DNA of 64,000 nucleotides, from positions 101,822,797 through 101,886,796 of the forward strand of contig OX465580.1 of the NCBI GenBank assembly GCA_950022655.1, in the 5' to 3' direction. Every line of letters starts with the position of its first letter. The stretch's first letter is position 1. This DNA is from Alentia gelatinosa. Its lineage: Eukaryota > Annelida > Polychaeta > Phyllodocida > Polynoidae. A model generated the notes under the pieces. That model was not told the origin of the DNA, did not search any database, and was given only the letters and a program-made list of their open reading frames with translations. Made by a program: the position numbers and the translations under genes. Positions 40,840 to 52,800 of this stretch are shown here, piece after piece.

Positions 40840-43800
40840 CTGTGGAGGTAATGATAAAATATAATTATATTCCTCTGCTCATATATATCTAGTCTAAATA
40901 AAATACTTTCTCTTCAACTCAGTTTTTTTTAACACCGTGCCCTTTCATTAATCGCGTCGGGGGTAGGTTTCTCTAGTTTCTCTCGTGTTTTCTGTCCACT
41001 CTTTCATTGTTTTTAAAGTCTTTCTTCACTCTTTCTTTGTTTTTAAAGTCCGACCTTACTGGACCTCTAGTTAGGGGGATGAAGAGTTTATCATCGTCAT
41101 TTACTTACATACTATTTTTTAAGTAACACATACAATTAGGAACCTATCCTATCAGAGAGACTTAGTTTAAAAGGGAATACATTTCTACAGTTCTATGCCT
41201 TTGCTGATCTCACGTAAATTCAATGATTGCTAACAGGGGATTCCCACTGACCTGTGTGAGGAGATCTGTCGGGTTTTTACTTGTCACCATTTTCTTCACA
41301 GGAGGCATTCCTAAACCATCTTCGTCGTCATTCCCGTCATCTTGTAACCGTTTCACCGACTCCTCATTCACGCTTTTACCAAACAGATCTCTGGAAGTTC
41401 AAAGCATACTTGTGTTGATAACTAAAAAATAATTCTTCAGTTTGACAATAATGCATGCAATTGATGTAAAATTGTCATAAGTCTTGACTGGATTTAACAA
41501 GCTCATCCCATTCCATAATTCCTTTCGTTTCCACACTCTTGGGTCGATTTTAGTTTTAACCATGTTTCCCTTTTGGAGATCTTTATGTCTTAACTCCGAG
41601 TCCGAGTATTTGCTTGTTCAGTCCGATTTGTACCCCTGTGAATCTCACACACCTCTCATAATCAAAAAGGGAAATTCGTATATTAAACAATCAATCTTAT
41701 GGGGGTCTAAAAAGTAAAATAACTAATATCAATAATAAAGTAACCATTAACAGGGATGTCAACAGCCATTGAAGAAAATCCATGAAGTTATTCGCTGGGA
41801 CATTCCCATCCCCCCATAGACTACAATGAATAAGCCCAACACACACTGGGCGACTTTTCTCCTTGCGATATGCTTGAAACTTTCTAGGAAAAATATCGCA
41901 GGGGGGGGGGGGGGGGTGCAATAAACGCAGCAGGGGTCGGGAAAATTCGCCAACAAATTTTCTTCGAGCGTCGGCCCCCTAGCAGGAGGTTTACCAAATC
42001 TCTACGCCTATCCATGCACATCTTGAGACTTTACTGGAGACATTCCTTGAGACTTTTCCTTGCAAAAAGTCTCAACAATGGATAACCGGCTTCCGGTAGC
42101 AACAAAATGGATGCGAGGTGGGCTATTTTGGCACTTATGTTTAAAAAAAACAAAAAACTTTTATCTATACTTATATTTCTTAACTCAATATCATGTAGGA
42201 GTAGGACGACATTGAATTGACAAGTTCATAGATAATTTTGCCAGACAAATTTTACAATTATGATATGTTTCTGTGAAGACAAACATTGGCTGAGACGTTT
42301 GAGACCAGCTGCGGGTCAGGTATATCGCAAGGGATGGGGTAACTCCCGTGTGCACGGGTTGGCGACCAACTCCAAATCAGCGGGGGGCGGAAGGGGGTGC
42401 ATAATGGGGTCTGTGATATTGCAAGGAAAGCATGGCACACGTTAGCGATATTGTACCGGGAAAATATCGCAAGGGGAGTTTTACGGCGACTTTTCCGCTA
42501 AAGACGAGATGAGTTGCACAGTGTTAATCCAAATATGTGCATGGGAGATTGTAGCATGAAGCTGTTTCCTGGTGTTAGCTGGGCATTCAGAGTGGTTTGT
42601 GAGGTAACAGTCCAAGGGTTTCAGGGATTTTTATCCATGCATTATCTATGGGGAGCTTGTCAGGGAAAAGCCTGAAGATCATGGAAGTAACAATGCACAC
42701 ATTTATATGTAAATCAGGTATATGGGGTTCCTGAAACAATATGGGGTTGACACAATAAGGTCCTATTGACGCTTTTAAATAGTGAGGGCAATATTTCTGT
42801 GCTTTATAAAAACCCTGATTTCAGGGATTTCCCTGAACTCTGACATCCCTGGCTATTACGCCTATAAGATATCTCAGAACACACTACTGTGTCGTGCAGT
42901 GGAGGTGACAGCACTCACTTGATGAGTTTTTCGTCCTCCTCGTCCTGCAGCTTGGCAAGCTGCTCCTCGTAACGACGGTGCAATTGGACCATGCTCTCAG
43001 TGTCCACCTTGGCGTGTCGGGAGTTGAGTTCACGCAGCTCCTCCAGTGTCTCGATCATCTCCATCTCCTGTTGCGACGCCTTCGTTCGGTTTTCCAGCAC
43101 CTACACAGGACAGTTCGCTCGTTATTTCACGCTCTAGATATCTGTTACAATTGTAGCCACTAACAAAGAATACCCAATCGTTGTCTTGTTTTCCCAGGTT
43201 TGATTTTTTCACAATCAGTGTTACATTTGGTTTCAGATATAGATATTTGGTTTCATATATAGATTTTTTTTCCATTTTTTTTCCAGATATAGATATTTTA
43301 GTCGGACACCTTTAGATATCTGTAGAGTCAAAGGTGTGCGTTAGCAGTATCAAGTTAACAACCTATTAATTGTTTTTCTAGTGAGTATTGGTGGATTATG
43401 ACTTCAGGTTGCTGAATTTTTTTCAGGATCTAACTGCGCATTATACGAAATAGCTATAAAGTCATTCGCTCTGAAATTTACTCTATGCCTGTATTAAAAT
43501 TGGACATGTCAGATCCTATGACTGTGACTGATGATACAAGTTACACACCGATTAGTGAAGTCACATTCTGACTATTGAGTCACATACTGACCTTCATCGG
43601 GTTATTGAGTTCTTCCTGTTCCTTTTCTTCTATCTCCTTCTTGGCCAACATCTCGGCCGTCCTCATGGCCTCAAAGTTCCGCGTGGCTCCTCCTTCAAGG
43701 GCATAGTCGGTGTTCTTTGGGTCCGTCTATAAAAAAAGAGAATAGGTATCGTTTAATATCAAAGATAGAATACTAGTAATTAGTAACATTAATTTATCAG

Positions 43801-46800
43801 AATTAAGTCTACATCGCGAACATAGAATATCAGGAAACATGACTTAATTAGTTGCAACATTAGTATAGATGAACAACAATTCTTCAGCATTAAGTAACAA
43901 ATGCATGGCTTTAGTACACATCGCCATGTTTTTAGCAATAGGTAAACGATTTTGCAGGTTGTTTGCTGATGACCTTGAAGATTGTACAATTTGTCGTATC
44001 TACTTAATGCAGGAAAGACAGCTTTTAATCAATCAAAATTTGAGGAAGCATTGAAATGTATGCACTTACCTTAAATGCGATTTCCGCCACACATCTTGGA
44101 CACTTGATATAAAAGCGGAATATCTTTAGACCTAAGTACTCTTCATCTTCCACTGTCTCCTTCCGTGAGTTGAATTTCTTACCCTTGTATACATACTCCC
44201 CACATGTGTTGCACCTGGAATAAAGACAATACATGTTATATTAAAGTCTTCTCATGTGACTGCGATATAGTATGTTGCACTCGAGATCACGTGTTTTGAG
44301 GTGTGATTATGCTGTTTTTTGTGTATTTTTTAAATATAACTCTTACCTGTTATTCAATAGATTCCAACTTGATATTACCATATCTGTTTGAAAGACCAGT
44401 CTTTCAGGCCTCTTAGCTTGCCCGGCTTCCGTGCATAACCTTCTCACAGAAAGAAGCCTGTCTTTTGTTTGCAATTTTCCATTAGTTACACTAGACATGT
44501 GCGTATTTATCTTTTTACTAGTCCTTATTTTGCTTTCTAAGTTAATTATTCACAGACTTATCATTATATATGTGGAGGCCGCACACGAGTCACACTTACA
44601 CACTAGGAAATCATCAAAATACCAAACACTCCCAAACCTGAATTAGATACTTTGAACAATCATCATTTAGCAAGACTTTTTAGTTGTATACTCGTCCGTA
44701 TTTGTAGCTTTTAAGTTATTTCTCCGCCTGAAATGTATATGGAGACTGGACGCACTCGGGGGCCATACGCGCCTGTAACGCTCAGGGACCGGACGTGCTG
44801 AGAGGCCGGAAAACACGGGTACCGCTGTTGTTACCAAAGTACCACAATCTAAATCAATGTAAATTATTACAAAGAATTTAATACATGCACAAAAAAAAAA
44901 GACTGCAAAGGCATGGTTCGTTTCCTATAAAAAGTCATTACTTCCAGCATATGTCAAGACATAGTGGTCAAGGTTTACCTTCTGTTTTTACACAATGTTG
45001 GGGCAGTTTTTTTTTCAAAAAGAGCTTGAGATAAAGAAAGCTTACATGCAAAATTATCTTGTAATACGTTATGAACCCAAATCTATTTCACCTTAAACAT
45101 ATTCTACATTGAAGAAACTTCTTAAATATAAGAATATTTCTCAGAGTTTGTAGTTTACTATTAACAATACACAAGACAAACACAATGAGAACCTACCAAT
45201 AAAGCATTCTCAATTTCAGAGATAAAGCTAATAAAGGTAGGTTGGAGTTTCACTAACAACCTACAAGACAGGTAACTCTAAATCTGCATTTTATCTATAC
45301 GGCATATAGCCTATGATCCATGGGGGCTGCCATGACAACCCCCCGAGTAGGTGTTCTTCACTAATGGAGGTGAAAAAGTAGGTTTTCTTCACTAAAGGAG
45401 GTGGAAAAGAAGTGAGTGATAATTGGGAAATGTCACAACTTTAGCCTTGCTCACATATTTATATAAAGCGTTCCATATGGAAAATATCATGTCTTGGGTT
45501 TAATCATTATGTCATCCTGCTCTGGGATAGATGTAAAGAGTCAAGAGAACCATGGTAAAATATTGAAAGGCAGTTGAATTTCGTAAGAACAAAGAGCCAG
45601 AATACAGGTTTGTCCCCCGACCACCTAGTGACTGCTTCGTGAACTAACAATGGCTCTGTCCCCTATACGGATTCATCGGTTAGGCCACTAAAAAAAAAAA
45701 ATTTGTTTCTCATCACCGCGCGCATCAGAAAAAACGATTTTAGAAGATTTTATTTTTTTTATTTTTTTTATAAATAGATGAACGTTGATAAAAAATTATG
45801 AAAGGTATGTGTATTTAGTATCAAATTAAAGCTCCTGGTGTCAGGGATGCATTAAATGTAGATCCAGTAAAAATCTGGAAACCCTGCGTAAGAAGACAGC
45901 CCGCGTAGGCAGCCACTTTGGCCTGGATCGGAGGGTGGCCGCTTATGCTGGGTTATACTGTATGTCTGCCCTCTTTGATATTCAAAAAAAAACAAAAAAA
46001 ACAAAAAACAAAGCGCCCTCGTCATATTTTTCATAGCTTGGTGATGAGAAACAAGTTTTTTTGTTGAGTGGCCTTACCAGTCAAAGTACCACCTAGCTTC
46101 GAAGTACATGTATCATTAAACTGACAAATCGAAATACCACCCTATCTAGAGGCCGGGGTACGCGGCCAGTGGCTTTAATACATGTTACATTCTCTGCTAT
46201 GTGTATGTATGCCTGGTGTAACTGAAATGTCTTTTATCTATTTTTTTCTGGTAAAGGAGCTTAGCTCTATTAATTCATTATTATCCAAATGTTTGTTTGT
46301 TTGTTTAGTTTAACGTCCAATTTGTTCAATTAGACTTATATCCAAACTGAACATGTGAACTTTCCCAGAAATGAATTCCCAGAAATGAATGAGTCTTGTT
46401 CTCTATTTGTTCTCCACCCGTTCTTAACCTGGGTTGTTTTTACCCTAATCAGTGGTGCTGCTCCATTAGCACTCCACTCTCGCAAGACTCCTTTTTGTTG
46501 TCAGTCTCCCCTTTTCGGTACTGGATGGCAGCACTTGCTCCACTGGGCTCCATTAACATGATCGCACAAATCCCATAACCTGGATCTGACTGTTTTGCAG
46601 CCTGGTGGACTTTATCCGCATTACGCACAATGGACAAGTTCTCTGTTCAGTTGCTAGAGGTCTGGTCCGCTGCACTCGGCTATTTCTGTCAAAATGGATT
46701 GATTTTTTTTCTCTTTTAGGGTCAGAATCCACTGATTTTGGGCATTATTTGCCAAATTAGACTGTTATTTATCTCTTTTCTTTTTTTCAAAAATAAAAGT

Positions 46801-49800
46801 ATGTGCCATCGTTGTGAACAGAGGGTTGATCGACAGCATTTCACTTCTCACTAAATATTGCAGTCAATTGAACAATGATGGTATATAAAGATTAGCCTTG
46901 ATGTTATGATTGTGTGTAGCACATTGTGGCACTATAATGAAGTTCAATGTTTCAAAACTGTCTGAACTTTCAGCCTCCGCTCACAGGTTTGTGGTTCCTA
47001 GGTATGGCCCGGAATCTCTGATCGCTTCCCTTGTGGTATAGGCTGGGAAGCAGTCAAGACGGATGCTCGGAAAGCTCATTTGAGGGGGCACCACATCTGA
47101 AATTTCTAATGTTGTCTCAAGAAATTCTTCCCTGCATCGTGAGCAGTATAACCAAGCTGAATGGGGCGATGGTAGCATGATCAGTGAAAGAACTAGTAAA
47201 AAATCAGAGGATATACTACTGCGATCGGGTGCTGATGATCACAGCTGTTGCTCTACTACAGCTCCACTAGCAGGAATAGGAGGCGATACACTGGTGATCA
47301 GCATAAGATCAAATGATTGGTCTATGATCTGCACTCAATCCGTACCATCTGCATTCAATGAAGCACCACCTTTATCCAAAATTCTAAAAACACTGACATT
47401 AAAATGAAATTGACGCAAGTAATACGCCGAGGCCGCCAATCGTTTCTATAATATGAAACTTTCTACATCACATACTTTTAGTGTATATTCAATCAACTAG
47501 ATGCTCTTTTGAGTTATAGATACGAGGCAGGAACACTTCTACACACAAAATAGATGCTCTTTTGATGCATGGCCGACATCTCAGCTGAGGGGTCGGGCCA
47601 AAATGGTCTGTTGGTTTATGGTCGGAGTATGGCAGCAACAGTATTAGTCCGAGAGACTTTGACTGCCTAGCGGACAGTCAGAGAGCACAACTGCTTATTC
47701 CCATAGTACAAAATATCAGGTCCTTGGTTCTCTGTAATACTGTCAATGTGAGTGCATGTTTATGCTCCCTTACCTTCAGAAATGTATAATAATTCCCTTT
47801 TGATGATAAAACTCCTGCTTTGTTCCTTGTGTTACTTTCAGGAGCCTTTTTGTACAACTCATTTAACCACATCTGAACACTTCCAACTCAAGTCGGCCAT
47901 ATTTGATAAGCTGGTTCCTGGCAATCCCCTGTGAAGGATTTCCTGCCCTTTTGAAACCAGTTTTTGTTATTTTTGGCGCCTGCAGAATGCATTGACATGG
48001 ATTTTACAAACACTGGCTGTTCTATTACCTAGAACGAATGCAAAGGTAGGAAATTACTGTCATTTTACTGCATTTTGCCTCAGGAAACTATAACAAAATC
48101 AGAAAGATCCTACCTATATTTATAAGGAAAACGGCTGCTGAGCTGAGATGTACATTTTTGGTCGACCAGTTAGCCTAGGCCTCTATGGGACTGCTCTCTG
48201 ACTGTCTGCACTGCTTGACCGTCGGAGCCTCTCAGACTACAACAGTATATGACACGCTCTGGTGCTAAAATTCTCCCGTGTCTGAATTTTCGGTCTCCGC
48301 TTGATCACAGACACATCCCGGGTATGTCCCGGGGTCACTGGCCGCCTCCATTGCGGAATAGACGGCATGCTTTCAATGCCTTTGCCATACTGTCATCAAA
48401 CCTATAGGTAGGCACTTACCTAATTTTTAAGACTTACTTCAATGCACTCTAGCTAGTGATCTATTGAAAGATCTTGCAAAACTGATTGATTTAGCTTTTT
48501 GAATGAAGTCTTTATGCCAATTTAAAGCAAAGTTATGGCCATTCAAAGACCTGGAATTCAGCCTATCGTTCTGCCACTATTAACCATAGTTAACTTAAGA
48601 GTTTAATTGTGATCCAAATTTTGTGATCCACCAAGCTGGTATCAAGAGACATTTAATTACTTAAAATGCATATTTCTCATGAACTATTGAAGCTAGAAAT
48701 AGGATTTAAAAAGTGGATTGAAGGTCATGACAAGGCGGATGTGACCATGCATGAGATGACCTCTTCCAAGGTCAAGGTTATTTTAAGGTCAAAGGTCAAT
48801 TTTAGTATATGGTATATGTGAGGATGTTGGGGTTGCTTATAAAACATAGTGGGCCCTGTCTAAATGGAAATGTTAAGGCATATTCTATACCATTTTTAAC
48901 CATAGAACATGTGCAAACTACAATAAAACCCCGCTTAAGGGGGCCACCCTCCGTTCCAGGCCAAGTGTCCCTTAAGCGGGGTGTCCCCTTCAGCGGGGTT
49001 TTCAGGATGCCAGTGGTTATACAATAGAGAATACCTACATAAATGAAGGAAATGATGGTTATTAGGTTAAAAGGCTTATTAAAAAATAAGCAAATAAATA
49101 TAAATTAAACAATATAAATGAATATGAATGTACAAAAAATTAAAATAAATAGATAAAAGAGGCTGAAGATGGATATGCCTTCCTTGTGAAATTTGATCCT
49201 TTTTACACCCCCGTTCAATGCCCCCCCCCCCCCCCACCCCCCGAAGTCAGCAGACCTATGACCGTGAGCCGCCGTGAGCCTCCCAGAGCCGCGACGGCTC
49301 ACTGAATCCCCCAGCCTGCCCTGTGTGCCCAACGCTAACCTGTAAGCGGGCCTCTGACCCCCTACCTTCAACGGGTGCGAAAGTCGCTCATACTAATATC
49401 CAGCGCCTGTTGGTACATCGCCTCAAGGTTGCTGAGCATTTGCTGTGGCACCGTGGCTGAAAAAGTTCTCCCATGCCGTTCCACCAGCTAGATTTACAAC
49501 CTGACATCCCACCTGATCTACCAACTCTCGTTGGCCTAGCAGGATTTTTCCCATCCAGCAAAAACTTATTTATTAGTTTTTTGCCGGCTGGAACTGCACA
49601 GCTGGCCTAAGACCCCCTTCACAGTCGCGCCATCTTGTAAGGGCCGTCAAATAGGTCACACGAAAACGAGGCGTGCGACCTGACTGCTGAGCATTTGATA
49701 TGGGGAAAAAGGTATTTATTTTTAACTCGGAGAATGCAAATTGTTCTATCGTTGTGAATAATAGACTGATTTTTATAAATGAAGCATTGTTAGAAAGCTA

Positions 49801-52800
49801 GGAGTCTGGTCTATTGGCTGATAAACCTATACCTTGGCTCAGATTTCCTATGATAGCTTGAAGATCCGAAATTGTCAGGTAAAAAATACTAAAACATGTC
49901 ACCTTCCCGTCTTCACAGAGATTTAGTAAAAAATCTATCACGATGACCTATAGAAATAACCATCCTATCTTCCTAAGTACTTCAAGACGATTGAAATGAT
50001 ACCTTTATTGCCAGGCTGTGATAGATATTTCCTGAGGTAATTTAAGAAAATTAAGAATACATTTTACAGCAAACATGTTTTTGAAACAACTAGTTCAGAT
50101 CTCCACAAAGTTTAAAGCCGCATTATTTTTGCCAAATAAGTTTTCATTCTTGATAGTTTGTATAATCTGTAACTGGTATTTTTAATAATGTTAAGTGTAT
50201 ATGCGATTTATAGTTAAGGTGTGAATCCAAGATTACCCCTAAGTATTTGTATGAGATCACATTAGTTTTTAGTGCTCTTTTAGACACTTTGTCATCTGTC
50301 TTAATAGTCTATTAACTCAGAAAATATCTATCACAATCTGGTGATATTGGTATCATTTTAATCGCCTTGAAATACCTAAGAAGATAGAATGTTTATTTCT
50401 ATAGGTCATGGCGATAGATTTTTCATTAAATCAGAGTGAAAACAGGAAGGTAACATGATTTATTCTTTTTACCTAATACAATCCTGATGTTCAATCTATA
50501 ACAGGAAATCATACACATAATACAGGTATATCATATAAATATACCAACAGATAGGCCTAGGTCTCAGCTTTCTAACAATGTTTTAATTGTAAAATTCGGC
50601 CGTTTATTTAGGACAGAAGAACGATTTATATTTTCATTATTATAGTGGTATTTGGGGCATGCTGCAGTGTAGGCTTCACTCTGACAGTACTCGCCTCGTT
50701 TTGGAGTGTGGAAATTTCGCTGGTGCGCAGCTGGTACTTTATCAGGTACATAGGACCAGCGAAACCCGTTCTCACGGCGATCGTCGCGCCACGCTTATGT
50801 GCAAGAGGTGGTAGGCACTTACATAACTCCCGTTCGCGGCTCTGCCGCTCATAGTCTGATTTACCTTTTGAGGGACACTTTCTACCTCACCTATCTTCAA
50901 AAGTCGATTCTGAAGCTATTTATTGGAATATCAAGACAATTTGGGTGTCATATTAATAGGCTTGATGAGATCTATCACATGCATATGAGTTATCAATGAT
51001 TGGTTGAGAAAAAAATAAGGGTTTGGTCAAGTGAATTTAAAGCCCAACTTTAGAGGCATTTTATGGTATGAAGATCAAGTTGCTCATAAAAATAACTACA
51101 GTAAAACCCCTCTTTCGGGCCACCCGCTTAAGGGGGCACCCCGCTTCAGGGGACAATTTGCTCGGAACGGAAATTTTTCCCTCTATTAAGAGTTTATTTT
51201 AACCCTGCTTCAGGGGACACCCCGCTTTAGGGGACAGTTTTTCGGTACAGAAATGCTTAAAAACCCCGCTTAAGGGGTCAGTTTGGAGGGACATCATATC
51301 AAAAACACTGAAAATCCAAGTTTATGGTGCCCGTTTGTACGGGACAGACAGTTGTCGCAACCAGAACAATAGACTGAGCATTCCCGTGCGGTACAGAAAT
51401 GCTTAGAAACCCCGCTTAAGGGGTCAGTTTGGAGGGACATCATATCAAAAACACTGAAAATCCAAGTTTATGGTGTCCGTTAGTACGGGACAGACAGTTG
51501 TCGCAACCAGAACAATAGACTGAGCATTCCCGTGCGGGCCTGGTCGGCCGGAGTGTGTTTTTTCAAGGTAATAACCACGTCTCTAGCGGGTCTGGTAGCG
51601 ACTGTGAGTCACCCAGTAACCAAGGCCCGGCGCCTGCTGGAACCGACAGCAAGCTGTTCCACCAAGCAGTTCCTCATAATATGTTGTTACTGTTTTTCAA
51701 GTTCTTTCTGCTATTCTCTTGTACCCTTTGACAGTTCAGCAGGACATGCTGAATAGTTATGGGTACATTGCATGATTGGCATACTGGGGGATGTGTGGTT
51801 GGTGTACAACGTTTTCGCCTGGTTGGTAGAAGATGCGCTTGAATAATCGATCAAATTGGAAATAGCTGAAAACTGCACACCCACAGGGTGGTACCACGAC
51901 TTCGAATTTGGTATTATTATATACCTATGCACAAACTAAGTATAAATAGTAACTGCTCCTCGGGTTATAGTAATAATATTATATAACCAAGTTACTCCGA
52001 CTAGCTTAGTACGCATCGCCTTTGAGATTGACATACTGAGTGCTTTGAACTACATACAGAGTGCTTTGAACTGCATACAGAGTGCTTTGAAAAATAACGC
52101 AATCTAATTGGCCAAGAGGCCGAAGCACTTGGCTGGGTGCAAAATTTGAAAATGGCGGATGCTATTGCTTCGTTAGTTTGGCAACGTATCATAAACGGCC
52201 CGGAACAAGTAAACGTGCCTACTGACAAGATATCGAGGTAGCTAACATTGAGAATTCACGTGATACAGTTTAGATAGCTTAGATATACGAAATCAATTGA
52301 TATCAACAAAGACTGACAGTCCACTGCGACGCTCCGTGTTGTCAACGTCAAATTATGTTGGATACCCTAGTTCCAGTGTCGAGACAATGCGCTGATGTAT
52401 TTCGTATATCAGAGCTATCTAAACTGTATCTTACTGTATATCTAAGCTATCTAAACTGTACTTAGTGGATATGGTGTACGTTTTATGATCTGGAGGTCAG
52501 ATGTTGAGTTTGTAGAAGCTTGCTGAATGCGGGATCGTATAACAGAGCATGTGTTTGGAGAATGAGCAATGCAATCACTATAGCAACACATCAAGCATGT
52601 ACCACAACGTATACAACGTCATTGGAGCCACTGTCGTGTCAAGTGAGCCGTTGTCTATGGCCGATTAAGGTAAATTCTGACTATTATGATACATCATAAG
52701 GCATATAATAATAGAATTACGACGTTAGCGCTCGTGTATGGTAGCCGTACGTCTCGGTTAGGCTCACGGCCGTACTCACCGCGGCCTATGGCCTTGGTGA

